Made by a program: the position numbers and the translations under genes. A stretch of DNA of 36,500 nucleotides from an uncultured Sphingorhabdus sp. (lineage in GTDB: Bacteria; Pseudomonadota; Alphaproteobacteria; Sphingomonadales; Sphingomonadaceae), in NCBI GenBank assembly GCA_937944295.1, contig CALDZL010000139.1, positions 1 through 36,500 on the forward strand. Reading direction: 5' to 3'. Shown here piece by piece: positions 8,905 to 18,041 of the stretch. Below the pieces are notes generated by a model, which had not been told where the DNA came from, did no database searches, and saw only the letters and a list, made by a program, of their open reading frames with translations. The first letter of the stretch is position 1. Each line of letters starts with the position of its first letter.

Positions 8905-9390
8905 ATGAGCGATAAAAATAACGTTTTACAGGATATATTCCTTAATTCTGTACGGAAATCAAAGACCCCCATCACAATTTTCTTGATGAAAGGCGTTAAA
9001 TTACAAGGGATTATAACTTGGTTTGACAATTTCTCAATCTTGTTGCGCCGTGATGGTCAGACGCAATTGGTTTATAAGCATTCTATATCGACAATATTAC
9101 CTACTACAGTGGTAGAGTCAGAACAATTTTATAAATTGATGGAGAATCAAAAGCCCAAAGCTGGAAATTTACAAGATATATTTTTATATGCAGTTCGCGA
9201 TGTCGAAGAAAATGTGACTATATTCCTGGTTAATGGTGTGATGCTACAAGGCAATATTGTTGCTAATGATCTATTCTCAATCCTATTAGAACGCGATACT
9301 ATAATTCAACTTGTATATAAACATGCAGTGTCAACTATACAGCCTGATAAAAATATAAATCTTATTGAATATAATGAGGATTTGGGTTGA
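8905..9390 (+). CDS. hfq: Hfq RNA chaperone, tandem two-Sm-domain form
   Basis: The RNA-binding Sm-like chaperone for small-RNA regulation. Ordinary Hfq is about 75-100 residues; this one is 161 residues and holds two complete Sm domains in one frame. Repeat 1 (about 7-66) starts [13 protein letters not shown], with FDNF (40-43) and YKH (57-59). Repeat 2 (about 88-147) starts [13 protein letters not shown], with NDLF (121-124) and YKH (138-140). A 20-residue linker joins them. Three chains could thus form the usual six-domain ring. Repeat 2 has lost basic rim residues (R17 and R19 of E. coli Hfq become D99 and E101) and the distal-face lysine (K31 becomes M113). Zymomonas mobilis also has a double-domain Hfq. 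The stop overlaps the TTG start of hflX. Confidence 0.95.
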   Translation: MSDKNNVLQDIFLNSVRKSKTPITIFLMKGVKLQGIITWFDNFSILLRRDGQTQLVYKHSISTILPTTVVESEQFYKLMENQKPKAGNLQDIFLYAVRDVEENVTIFLVNGVMLQGNIVANDLFSILLERDTIIQLVYKHAVSTIQPDKNINLIEYNEDLG

Positions 9391-10784
9391 GTATATTTAA
9401 CCGTTCTAACGAAGAAGATTTTTCGCGAGGGACTAAGACCTTAATAATATATCCTAATGTTCATAATGATAGAAACCCGCAAGCACGATTGGAAGAAGCA
9501 CAAGGTCTCGCATTAGCCATTGGCTTATTAGTTGTTGATACCCAACATTTGCGTGTCAGGAAAGCAAATGCTGCGACATTAGTTGGCGGCGGCCAAACCA
9601 GGGAAATAAAAGAGTTTGTAGATAATGAAGAAATAGAATTAGTCTATTTTGATGCATCTCTCTCAGCTATTCAACAGCGTAACCTTGAAGAAATAATAAA
9701 AGCAAAAATAATTGATAGAACGGGCCTTATATTAGAGATATTTGGTGAAAGAGCGTCCACTGCTGAGGGGCGTTTGCAAGTGGAATTGGCGCATTTAGAT
9801 TATCAGCAAGGGCGCTTAGTGCGAAGTTGGACTCACTTGGAGAGACAGCGTGGTGGTTTTGGTTTCCTCGGTGGCCCAGGTGAGACACAAATTGAGTCCG
9901 ATCGCCGCATGATCCGTGATCGAATGTCAAAACTGCGCAAAGAATTAGACCAGGTAAAACGTACGCGCGGTTTACATCGCGCTAGGCGTGAAAAAGCACC
10001 TTGGCCTGTTATAGCATTAGTTGGTTATACCAATGCAGGTAAATCCACATTATTTAATCGCTTAACAGGTTCCGATATTTTTGCCGAGAATCTACTTTTT
10101 GCAACATTAGACCCAACGATGCGGGATATAAGTCTGCCTGGTGTTTCAAAAGCGATTTTATCGGATACGGTAGGTTTTGTCTCGGACCTTCCCACGCAAT
10201 TGGTTGTAGCGTTTAGAGCAACATTAGAGGAAGTTATTGCCGCTGATATCATTGTCCATGTGCGTGATATTGCGCACCCTAATAGCGCTAAACAAAAGTC
10301 AGATGTCATAAATATATTACGTTCGCTTGGTTTGACATCACAGGCTGATTATGAAAATGATGGAATGATAATAGAGGAATTAGCTTGGTCATCTATTGAA
10401 GAAGAACAGTTCGCAGAAACAGAAGAGATTATCAAGCAAACGCCTATTATTGAGGTTTGGAATAAATCAGACTTATTGAATGAAGGTGATTATAATGAAT
10501 TTCACAACAAAAGCGAAAATAATGACTTCTTTGCTCTTATTTCCGCCCACAATGGTCATGGTATAGATAGTTTGAAAGACAAATTATCGCATCTTGTTTT
10601 GCGTAATAATCATATTAAGAATATCAGTATTAACGTGACCAACGGAGCGTTATTGGCTTGGGTACATCGCAATTCTGAAATATTATCTCAGATACAAAAT
10701 GAAACGGTGATTGATATGCAAATATCTATGAATGAGCAGCAGTGGGGGCAATATTTAAAGAAATTAGAAAACTCTAATCCTTAA
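9387..10784 (+). CDS. hflX: GTPase HflX
   Basis: A ribosome-associated GTPase that splits or rescues stalled ribosomes under stress. The N-terminal HflX domain (about 18-200) contains the signature [14 protein letters not shown] (161-174), followed by a coiled-coil linker. The G domain has G1 GYTNAGKS (213-220), the switch region [11 protein letters not shown]3 [10 protein letters not shown] (260-269) and G4 NKSD (359-362). The length of 465 residues is normal for alphaproteobacteria. The start is TTG, sharing the TTGA overlap with the hfq stop; hfq-hflX adjacency is widely conserved in proteobacteria. The 3' end overlaps the convergent mazG by 11 bp. An acidic insertion between G3 and G4 (about 318-352, rich in E) lengthens that part. 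Confidence 0.96.
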   Translation: MSIFNRSNEEDFSRGTKTLIIYPNVHNDRNPQARLEEAQGLALAIGLLVVDTQHLRVRKANAATLVGGGQTREIKEFVDNEEIELVYFDASLSAIQQRNLEEIIKAKIIDRTGLILEIFGERASTAEGRLQVELAHLDYQQGRLVRSWTHLERQRGGFGFLGGPGETQIESDRRMIRDRMSKLRKELDQVKRTRGLHRARREKAPWPVIALVGYTNAGKSTLFNRLTGSDIFAENLLFATLDPTMRDISLPGVSKAILSDTVGFVSDLPTQLVVAFRATLEEVIAADIIVHVRDIAHPNSAKQKSDVINILRSLGLTSQADYENDGMIIEELAWSSIEEEQFAETEEIIKQTPIIEVWNKSDLLNEGDYNEFHNKSENNDFFALISAHNGHGIDSLKDKLSHLVLRNNHIKNISINVTNGALLAWVHRNSEILSQIQNETVIDMQISMNEQQWGQYLKKLENSNP

Positions 10785-11559
10785 TCTTTGCAAGCTGCCA
10801 ATATTCTTCTTTTTCATCTAAAGAAAGCTCTGAAAAATCCTGTTGTTTATTTTGAGCCATATCTTCCATTTTGGTAAATCGATTCGAAAATTTAGATGTT
10901 GCAGCTTTCAAGGCTTCTTCGGGAGCAATGCCTAAATGACGGCTATAATTCACAACTGAGAATAATAAATCCCCTATTTCTTCAAATATTTGACCTTCGT
11001 TGGCGGCTTGTTCTACTTCTTCTAATTCTTCGATAACCTTGGATTTTGCACCTTGGCTATTGGGCCAGTCAAAGCCAGTTCGTGCTGCACGTTTTTGGAT
11101 TTTCTCTGCACGTTTAAGAGCGGGAAGGGCAAGGGCTATACCATCCAAAGCGCTGGAATTTTCATCTTTATCTTTGCGTTCATTCTCCTTGATGATTTCC
11201 CAATTTTGCCGCACAGCTTGCTTGTTATTTAGAAATGTACCATTTTTATCGAATATATGCGGATGTCTTCGAATCATTTTATGGCAAATGCCATCGATAA
11301 CATTTTGAAGGTCAAAACTGCCTTCTTCACGCGCCATTTGGCTATGGAATATTACTTGCAGCAGCAAATCCCCCAATTCATCGCTAAGATCGTTTTTATC
11401 CCCGTGCTCAATTGCATCGGCTACTTCATAGGCTTCTTCAATTGTATAAGGAGCGATAGAGGTAAAGTTTTGAGCCACATCCCATTCGCACCCTTTCTCT
11501 TTGTCACGTAATTTTTCCATGATACGGGCAAGGGGGTTGATATCATAAATTTTATCCAT
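10774..11559 (-). CDS. mazG: Nucleoside triphosphate pyrophosphohydrolase MazG
   Basis: Hydrolyses NTPs/dNTPs to NMP and pyrophosphate; a house-cleaning and stress-related enzyme. Two MazG repeats are visible. The N-terminal one has the metal-binding helix pattern PYTIEEAYEVADAI (E41, E42, E45, D48) and ELGDLLLQVIFHSQ (E61, D64). The C-terminal one has VIEELEEVEQA and EEIGDLLFSVVNYSRHLG. HPHIFDKN (99-106) and NWEIIKENER are typical connecting segments. The length of 261 residues matches the long bacterial form. It lies downstream of putA on the same strand (44-nt gap) and convergent with hflX, with their 3' ends overlapping. A mazG neighbour of hflX is common in alphaproteobacteria. Confidence 0.96.
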   Translation of the reverse strand: MDKIYDINPLARIMEKLRDKEKGCEWDVAQNFTSIAPYTIEEAYEVADAIEHGDKNDLSDELGDLLLQVIFHSQMAREEGSFDLQNVIDGICHKMIRRHPHIFDKNGTFLNNKQAVRQNWEIIKENERKDKDENSSALDGIALALPALKRAEKIQKRAARTGFDWPNSQGAKSKVIEELEEVEQAANEGQIFEEIGDLLFSVVNYSRHLGIAPEEALKAATSKFSNRFTKMEDMAQNKQQDFSELSLDEKEEYWQLAKIKD

Positions 11560-11603
11560 TCTTACTTATAGAGGATTTTCATAAAATATAGCCATATAAT
11601 ATT

Positions 11604-14600
11604 CTAATTTAGCGCTAATAAAGACGCATTACCTCCAGCGGCCGTCGTATCAATGGTAAGGCATCGTTCCAAGACGTAATGTTCCGCATCATCATAGCCG
11701 CTTAATATGGGGCGAATTGGGCCATCAAAATGTACGACTTGATTTGCTATATCGGCACGCTTGGCACCATCGATTGCGATACCGTCAAATTCTTTCATGC
11801 GCATTTCTATTTCATCCGTTGTGATAATATTTATTCGGTTAGATGCAGCGGATTTGTCACTATCACCTATTATGGTGATGTTATTTCCAGTTAATATTGC
11901 GACAGATATTTGATGATGAAGATCAGAAATATTGTCGCCGCCCATGCACAAAATAGTTCCGCGCGGGTAGAGCTTCAGAATATTTTTTTCACCCGTAGGG
12001 CCAGATAATTTTTGCTCGTTTAAAAATATTTTCGCTTTGGTAATATTCTCTTTATATATATTGGCTACATCAGGGTTATGCGGTTTATAATGATTATAAA
12101 TTTGCTGTAATATTATGTCTGAACTCTCAATTTTTAAAGACAATAAAAACTCTAGATCATTATTGCTTAATATTTGATCTTTTGAATCTATCATTCTTTT
12201 TTGATGCTCAATATTCTGCGATATCCGCTTTAAATAATGCGGGCCGCCAGCTTTCGGCCCAGTACCAGAAAGCCCCTCTCCACCAAAGGGCTGTACGCCA
12301 ACCACAGCGCCAATTTGATTGCGATTGACATAGAGGTTGCCAATATTTGCATGATTAGAAAAATGCCCTATGCGTGCATCAATGCGAGTATGTAGCCCCA
12401 TGGTTAGTCCATAACCAAGAGCATTGATCTCATTGATAAGTGTGTTAATCTCAGATGATTTAAAACGTTTAATATGCAAAATAGGGCCAAAAATCTCACG
12501 CTCTAAGCTTGATATATTGTCAATCTCAAATGCGTAGGGGATAGTGAATGTTCCTTTTGACAAATCACCCGCAATCGGCATAGCACCTACATTGCTTGCT
12601 GATTTTTGCATCGCAGCACTATAATCATCGATCATTTTTTTGGCATTTTTATCTATTACTGGACCTATATCAGTGGAAAGGGATGAAGGATCACCGATTT
12701 TGAGGACTTCCATCGCACCGCGTAACATAATGATGCAATCATCGGCTATATCATCCTGTATGCACAAAAGGCGACAGGCTGAACATCTCTGTCCAGCGCT
12801 TTGAAAAGCAGAAGCTGTCACATCTTCTATTACTTGTTCGAGCAATGCTGTTGAATCGACAATCATAGCATTGATGCCGCCCGTCTCGGCAATGAATGGA
12901 ATGTCTGCACGGCCAATATTCGCCAAATTTCGCGCAATATGCTTGGCGGTTTTAGTGGAGCCTGTGAAACAAATGGCATCAATTGTATCGCTGCTTGTGA
13001 GTGTATTGCCGAGCAATGCACCATCGCCAATTAACAGATGGAATGCATCTCTGGGAATACCCGATTTATATAATATATCGCTGACTTTATAAGCAATAAG
13101 GGGGGTTTGTTCTGCGGGCTTAGCTATGACACAATTGCCCATAGCAAGGGCTGCAACTATTTGCCCCAAATAGATAGCCAGTGGAAAATTCCAAGGTGAA
13201 ATACAGACAATGATTCCCAATGCTTTACGGTCAATATGGATTTCAGCTTGGTCCGCATAATAGCGGCAAAAATCTACAGCTTCGCGTATCTCAGACAAAG
13301 CATCATTGACTGTTTTTCCTGCTTCCCAAACCAATATAGATAGTAATTCATCCTCTGATGATAATAATGTATCTCCTATTCGGCGCAATATGTCGGCTCG
13401 TTCCTTTGGGCTATGGGCATATTGATAATTGGATTGAGCAGCACAAGTGATAGCTTTTTGGGTATGATTTTCATCTGCATAATGAGCAATTCCAATGGAC
13501 TTTTCTCTATCAAAAGGACAATATCGCTCAACAGGCATTCCTTTTACGTTTTTGCCATTTATTAATGAGAATGCTTCGACAAACGGTACCTTTAATAAGT
13601 TATTTTCAGAATGTAAGATTTGATTAAATTGTCTTTCATCAAAGCCCGAAGCCGATATTCGACCATTATTAAGATGCTCTACAGGAAGCGGAATATTGGG
13701 GTTTCTATGGTTTGCACTGATTTCTACTTTATCCAGCGGGTCATAAATTAATTTTTCAATATCAATATTTTGATCCGAGATTTGATTGACGAAAGAAGAG
13801 TTTGCACCATTTTCAAGCAGACGTCTAACCAGATAAGGTAGCAAATCTTTATGCGGACCAACTGGCGCATAAATGCGACTTTTTATTCCATATTTCTGTG
13901 CCAATAATATATGCAATTGATCTCCCATCCCAAATAATCTCTGAAATTCAAATGAGATATTTTTCTGCTGTGCAAAATATGCAACCGCAGCAGCGGATTG
14001 TGCGTTATGGGTAGCAAATTGAGGGTAAATGGTATCGGCATATTTAATTATTTTCTGGGCGCAGATCATATAGCTTAAATCGCTATTTTCCTTACGTGTG
14101 AAAACTGGATAATCAGATAACCCCATTTCTTGCGCGCGCTTTATCTCACTATCCCAATAGGCACCTTTAACCAACCTTATCATTAATTTACGATCATATT
14201 TACGACCCATAGCGGCGATATGGTCGATAGTGGGCAGGGCACGCTTTTGATAGGCCTGTACAACAATAGAAAGTCCATTCCAATCCTTCAGTTCTTCATT
14301 TGCACATAATTTTTCAGCAATAAGTAGCGATATCTCTAACCGCTCGCATTCTTCTGCATCGATGGTAATACCAAAATTACCATCTTTTGCTAATCTGCAT
14401 AATTTTAACAATTTATCATAAATTGGCGTAATGCATTGCTTTGCTTGAATGCTTTCATAGCGTGGGTGTAGGGCTGATAATTTAATGGAGATACTGGGTG
14501 CATGGCGAATATCGGAATATGGAGTATCCTTTGCAATCGCCAAGATTGCATTTTCATATGCAGCAAAATATCGCTCTGCATCATCATTGGTATAAGCGGC

Positions 14601-15215
14601 TTCTCCTAACATATCATAGGAGAAACAGGTTATACTGCGGTCAAACTTGTTTGATTTTGCAATGGCCTTATCTATATCTTCACCCAATACGAAGTGACCA
14701 CCCATTAATTTCATGGCCATTTTCATGACCTTATACATGATATTATCACCAATTCTTGCTACTATATTTTGTTTTGAGAGGCGGCTGCTAAGATTGATCC
14801 ATAAGGCTAAAAATTGCAGACCTTGAGTGGCACGATTTACGATGAAAGAGCTGCTCTTACCAGCATGTGCTGTCCAATCTCCTTGCGATATTTTGTCACG
14901 AATTAAAATTTGTGCTGTGGCTGCGTCTTTGGTACGCACCAAGGCCTCTGAGAGGCGCATTAAAATGATACCCTCTTTGCTTGACAGGCCATATTCTTGG
15001 AGTAATTTATCAATAATTGAGAGCGTTATATGGGAGTCTTTGAGCTCTTGAATGATTGTATAACTATTTTTTTGTACTGCTTTTTGAGCAATTTCATTAT
15101 AATCTAGTTCTTTAATAAAGGATGAAATTAGTTCATTCTCATCGCGTAAATAATGATCTGCGAGCTGATTAAATTTCTCTACTGATTCAACCAATGAGTC
15201 TTTTCTTTTTATCAT
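11604..15215 (-). CDS. putA: Bifunctional proline dehydrogenase / L-glutamate gamma-semialdehyde dehydrogenase PutA
   Basis: Oxidises proline to glutamate using FAD and then NAD. Numbering from TTG 15233, the proline dehydrogenase barrel is at about 190-490, with IDAEECERLE (291-300), RLVKGAYWDSEIKRAQ (353-368), FATHNAQS and RIYAPVGPHKDLLPYLVRRL. The aldehyde dehydrogenase domain spans about 555-1005, with SPWNFPLAI, FTGSTK, E783 in IAETGG and catalytic C817 in AGQRCSACR. The last 200 residues form the conserved C-terminal domain ending in TAAGGNASLLALN. The E. coli-type N-terminal ribbon-helix-helix DNA-binding segment is absent, so it is not autogenously regulating; the divergent Lrp-family gene takes that role. 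ATG 15215, with TGGAG 12 nt upstream, is preferred over TTG 15233, which lacks a ribosome site. Confidence 0.95.
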   Translation of the reverse strand: MIKRKDSLVESVEKFNQLADHYLRDENELISSFIKELDYNEIAQKAVQKNSYTIIQELKDSHITLSIIDKLLQEYGLSSKEGIILMRLSEALVRTKDAATAQILIRDKISQGDWTAHAGKSSSFIVNRATQGLQFLALWINLSSRLSKQNIVARIGDNIMYKVMKMAMKLMGGHFVLGEDIDKAIAKSNKFDRSITCFSYDMLGEAAYTNDDAERYFAAYENAILAIAKDTPYSDIRHAPSISIKLSALHPRYESIQAKQCITPIYDKLLKLCRLAKDGNFGITIDAEECERLEISLLIAEKLCANEELKDWNGLSIVVQAYQKRALPTIDHIAAMGRKYDRKLMIRLVKGAYWDSEIKRAQEMGLSDYPVFTRKENSDLSYMICAQKIIKYADTIYPQFATHNAQSAAAVAYFAQQKNISFEFQRLFGMGDQLHILLAQKYGIKSRIYAPVGPHKDLLPYLVRRLLENGANSSFVNQISDQNIDIEKLIYDPLDKVEISANHRNPNIPLPVEHLNNGRISASGFDERQFNQILHSENNLLKVPFVEAFSLINGKNVKGMPVERYCPFDREKSIGIAHYADENHTQKAITCAAQSNYQYAHSPKERADILRRIGDTLLSSEDELLSILVWEAGKTVNDALSEIREAVDFCRYYADQAEIHIDRKALGIIVCISPWNFPLAIYLGQIVAALAMGNCVIAKPAEQTPLIAYKVSDILYKSGIPRDAFHLLIGDGALLGNTLTSSDTIDAICFTGSTKTAKHIARNLANIGRADIPFIAETGGINAMIVDSTALLEQVIEDVTASAFQSAGQRCSACRLLCIQDDIADDCIIMLRGAMEVLKIGDPSSLSTDIGPVIDKNAKKMIDDYSAAMQKSASNVGAMPIAGDLSKGTFTIPYAFEIDNISSLEREIFGPILHIKRFKSSEINTLINEINALGYGLTMGLHTRIDARIGHFSNHANIGNLYVNRNQIGAVVGVQPFGGEGLSGTGPKAGGPHYLKRISQNIEHQKRMIDSKDQILSNNDLEFLLSLKIESSDIILQQIYNHYKPHNPDVANIYKENITKAKIFLNEQKLSGPTGEKNILKLYPRGTILCMGGDNISDLHHQISVAILTGNNITIIGDSDKSAASNRINIITTDEIEMRMKEFDGIAIDGAKRADIANQVVHFDGPIRPILSGYDDAEHYVLERCLTIDTTAAGGNASLLALN

Positions 15216-15343
15216 AATTGAATACCACTCCAAAATTTGGTTATGACAAGTTTACACAGGTTTTGTTCCTATTTTTGTCCTAATAAACATTTGTATGATT
15301 TTATTATTATTGATAAACAGTCTAAAGTATCAGGAAATTGGAT
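15216..15343. promoter_or_regulatory. putA-putR divergent promoter region
   Basis: A 128-bp AT-rich gap between two divergent starts, where an Lrp-family activator would be expected to bind. It contains an imperfect direct repeat, TTTGTTCCTA and TTTGTCCTA, at about 15264-15283, and several A/T runs. No strong -35/-10 pair was identified by eye in either direction. The assignment as the shared control region rests on gene arrangement. Confidence 0.5.
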
Positions 15344-15811
15344 ATGAATAGAATATTAGACCAAATCGATAAAAATATATTGCGCGTGATTCAGAGGGAA
15401 GGGCGCATCCCTGTGGTTGATCTTGCCGAGCGCGTTAATATCACCAAATCACCTTGTTTGATTAGGCTACGTAAATTAGAAAAAGATGGTTTCATTAAAG
15501 GGTATCGTGCTGATATTGATGCACATAAAGTCAATCAATCTCATTTGGTATATGTTCAAGTGAAGCTTAAAAATACATCGCGCAAAAAATTAAATGAATT
15601 TAATGCAGCGGTGCGTGATATTCCGGAAATATTATCCTGCCATATGATGTCTGGTGGATATGATTATTTGCTCAAAGTACGTAGCAAAGATGTGCAAACT
15701 TACAGCCTATTCATGGCTGATATTTTATCTGATCTACCAAGCGTTCAACAAACCAGCACTTTTCCAGTACTGCAAGAGGTGAAAGAAAGCGCAGCTTTAG
15801 TGATTGAATGA
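15344..15811 (+). CDS. putR: Lrp/AsnC-family regulator, probable proline-responsive activator PutR
   Basis: A small DNA-binding regulator. The N-terminal winged helix-turn-helix (about 5-55) has ILDQIDKNILRVIQREGRIP and VDLAERVNITKSPCLIRLRKL. The C-terminal RAM/AsnC ligand-binding domain (about 65-150) includes VYVQVKL, ILSCHMMSGGYDYLLKV and the final strand FPVLQEVKES. The length of about 155 residues is typical. In Rhodobacter and Agrobacterium a divergent Lrp-type PutR activates putA in response to proline; the same arrangement here supports that role. ATG 15344, with AGGA 8 nt upstream, is a better start than the in-frame TTG at 15338. The family is certain; the putR name rests on context. 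Confidence 0.9.
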   Translation: MNRILDQIDKNILRVIQREGRIPVVDLAERVNITKSPCLIRLRKLEKDGFIKGYRADIDAHKVNQSHLVYVQVKLKNTSRKKLNEFNAAVRDIPEILSCHMMSGGYDYLLKVRSKDVQTYSLFMADILSDLPSVQQTSTFPVLQEVKESAALVIE

Positions 15812-15887
15812 AAATTTTGGATATAATAAAAGTTTGATAATATATATTATGTTAAATTTCTAAAGATGACAATAGCTATACTTTAAA

Positions 15888-16481
15888 TTATGGCTGTAAT
15901 ATCATTTGATTACCGCTTACCCGCCAGCTTTGTAATTGATTTAAAAAGCTCATGCCTAAAAGATTGGTGTCACCTAATGTTGGTGAAACATAGATATTCA
16001 CATCCTGATACACAGAGTTTTCAATTTTCATTTCACCGATAGAAGCACGATAAGATTTAGAGACGCCATTTGCCGTATTGGATAAAACTGGAATATCACT
16101 CAAATCATAATCAATAGAAGCCGCATCAGCGTCTGCGGTGCTCATCACTATACCCGTAGCACCGCTATCTACTAGAAAGTCAATGGGTACATTATTCACA
16201 AATGCTCTAATCCAAAAATGACCATTATAGCGACGAGTTAATATGATTTCTTGGCCATTGCTGCTCTGGTTACCTGTACCTGTTATTTCAGATTTTACGC
16301 GTTCCAAAACAATAGAAAACTCAGCTCTAAAACTAAATAATATGAATAATAATAAGAATATACCGATCCAGATAAGCAGCATTTTGACCATTTGAGATAT
16401 GGGTATACGGCGCGAAAATAAAGCACTGCATACTAAAACTAGCAGCAATATTCCATAAATTATACGGCTGCTTTCATCCAT
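15888..16481 (-). CDS. Membrane-anchored retropepsin-like aspartic protease (TIGR02281 type)
   Basis: 197 residues. Two hydrophobic segments (about 8-22 and 32-51) lead into a single retropepsin-like domain (about 82-197). The active-site motif is VDSGATGIVMS with the aspartate at 105. NLLGMSFLNQL (173-183) is the flexible-hydrophobic signature near the C-terminus, and WRVSGNQMIL ends the fold. One catalytic Asp per chain means it should work as a dimer. The family includes Rickettsia APRc and resembles Caulobacter PerP, so cleavage of envelope or polar proteins is plausible, but the substrate here is unknown. Its ATG shares one base with the stop of the upstream hydrolase gene (TAATG), making it the last gene of a nine-gene run. 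It is convergent with putR. Confidence 0.85.
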   Translation of the reverse strand: MDESSRIIYGILLLVLVCSALFSRRIPISQMVKMLLIWIGIFLLLFILFSFRAEFSIVLERVKSEITGTGNQSSNGQEIILTRRYNGHFWIRAFVNNVPIDFLVDSGATGIVMSTADADAASIDYDLSDIPVLSNTANGVSKSYRASIGEMKIENSVYQDVNIYVSPTLGDTNLLGMSFLNQLQSWRVSGNQMILQP

Positions 16482-17248
16482 TATAAGTCAATTCTCATCA
16501 TATCAAAGGCCGGTTCAACATGGCTGGGTATCATATTGGCAATTGTATGATAGTCCATATTTTTGTCCATATGGGTTAATAATGCATATTTGGCGGCACA
16601 GCGGTCAATTAATTCCAAGGACATGTCTAAATTCGCATGGGTTGGATGCGGATCTTGGCGCAAACAATCCACAATTAGCAAATCTGTACCACCATATAAA
16701 TCCACCATATCGTTGGTTATAGCACCAAAATCAGTTGCATAACAAATAGACTTGCCTCCATGCGAAATACGATAGCCAGTGGAAAATATAGGGCCATGTG
16801 GCTGTTCGGTATAAGATATATTAAATGGCCCAATATTATGCGATACACCCTTTAATATATTGGCATTACAGGTTGTAGGATAACCGCTATTACCCTGAAA
16901 AACATAGCCAAAACGACGTTTTAGCGATTCCATTGTGGCTTTGCTGCCATAGCCCTCAACGGGAATACGCGTTTTGAAGAATATCTGACGCAATTCATCA
17001 ATACCATGCGTATGATCGGCATGATCATGCGTCCATAAAACGCTATTAATATCGGTAGTTCCAGCAGCCAGTAATTGATGCCGCAGATCAGGAGACGTAT
17101 CGACTAAAATGCCATGGTCTTCGCTTTGCACTAATATAGAGACGCGCGTGCGTTTGTTTTTGGGTTCGGTGGGATCGCATTTCCCCCAATCATTGCCAAT
17201 ACGTGGAACTCCAGCGGAAGTACCGCACCCTAAAATGGTCAACTTCAC
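16481..17248 (-). CDS. Metallo-beta-lactamase-fold hydrolase (PhnP-like)
   Basis: 255 residues. The start MKLTILGCGTSAGVPRIGNDWG is typical of PhnP-type phosphodiesterases, enzymes that hydrolyse cyclic phosphate esters. Metal ligands are in THDHADHTHGID (H74, H76, D78, H79), with further ligands likely in ATDFGAI (D173) and LLTHMDKN (H226). The segment IVDCLRQDPHPTHANLDMSLEL includes other conserved histidines. In alphaproteobacteria a gene of this type usually follows tatD, as here. The start is GTG, overlapping the tatD stop (GTGA). The true substrate in this branch is not established, so I give no symbol. Confidence 0.88.
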   Translation of the reverse strand: MKLTILGCGTSAGVPRIGNDWGKCDPTEPKNKRTRVSILVQSEDHGILVDTSPDLRHQLLAAGTTDINSVLWTHDHADHTHGIDELRQIFFKTRIPVEGYGSKATMESLKRRFGYVFQGNSGYPTTCNANILKGVSHNIGPFNISYTEQPHGPIFSTGYRISHGGKSICYATDFGAITNDMVDLYGGTDLLIVDCLRQDPHPTHANLDMSLELIDRCAAKYALLTHMDKNMDYHTIANMIPSHVEPAFDMMRIDL

Positions 17249-18039
17249 TGAGTTTCGGCCTTTTGCGCTTTAGCTTTTGTAAATAGATCAAAAAAGTTCT
17301 GTGCTGTACGTTGTTTGAGCGCATCAACATCTTCGCCGCGTAATTCAGCCAGATAGGCTGCAGTATCAGCGACAAAGGCTGGCTCACCCGTTTTTCCGCG
17401 ATGCGGCACAGGTGCTAAAAAGGGAGAATCTGTCTCGATCAATAATTTGTCAGCCGGTATCCAGGAAGCCGTATGCTTTAATTCTCTGGCATTTTTGAAC
17501 GTCACAATTCCCGAAATGCTAATATAGCATCCAATATCCAGAGCGGTTTTTGCAAAATTATCGCTAGCGGTAAAACAATGGATAACAGCGGGATAAGCCC
17601 CCTTCTCCATTTCCTCACCCATTATCCGTGCTGTATCTTCCTCAGCATCGCGCGTATGTACAATGAGCGGCAAACCCGTTTCGCGCGCAGCTACTATGTG
17701 ACTACGAAAGCTCTGTTTTTGATTTGCTCGATCGCTATGTTCATAATAATAATCAAGGCCTGTTTCACCGATGGCGATAACACGATTATGCTGGGCTTTA
17801 TCGATTAATTTTTGTGTATCCACATCAGGATGCTCATCTGCTTCGTGCGGATGAATACCAACGCTAGCCCAAATATCCCTCTCTTTATCAGCAAGCGCGA
17901 TAATATCATCCCATTCGCTCTCACGCGTGGATATATTGAGCATTCCTGTAACGCCCACTGCCCTCGCCCTCGCAAGCACATCATCTTGTTGTTCGATGAT
18001 GCCCTTATAATTGAGATGGCAATGGCTATCGATGAGCAT
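17245..18039 (-). CDS. tatD: TatD-family metal-dependent hydrolase / deoxyribonuclease
   Basis: 264 residues of TatD/YcfH type: a TIM-barrel metal enzyme with 3'-5' exonuclease activity in characterised members. Conserved metal and active-site residues are all present: H6 and H8 in LIDSHCHLN, E92 in IGETGLDYYY, H128 in IVHTRDAEEDT, H154 in VIHCFTAS and D204 in IETDSPFLAP. The PHRGKTGEPAFV segment is the usual C-terminal signature. It follows metG by 2 nt and overlaps the next gene by 4 nt, so it is translated within the operon. The adjacency metG-tatD is widespread in bacteria. Confidence 0.93.
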   Translation of the reverse strand: MLIDSHCHLNYKGIIEQQDDVLARARAVGVTGMLNISTRESEWDDIIALADKERDIWASVGIHPHEADEHPDVDTQKLIDKAQHNRVIAIGETGLDYYYEHSDRANQKQSFRSHIVAARETGLPLIVHTRDAEEDTARIMGEEMEKGAYPAVIHCFTASDNFAKTALDIGCYISISGIVTFKNARELKHTASWIPADKLLIETDSPFLAPVPHRGKTGEPAFVADTAAYLAELRGEDVDALKQRTAQNFFDLFTKAKAQKAETQ

Positions 18040-18041
18040 GT

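Noticed and set aside
8905-9390. Hfq double length as a sequencing or stop-codon artefact
   Set aside because: The frame is continuous, the linker is ordinary coding sequence, the repeats have diverged, and a double Hfq is known in Zymomonas.
15812-15887. Terminator between convergent putR and the protease gene
   Set aside because: Only a 4-bp stem could be drawn; no stable hairpin is visible.
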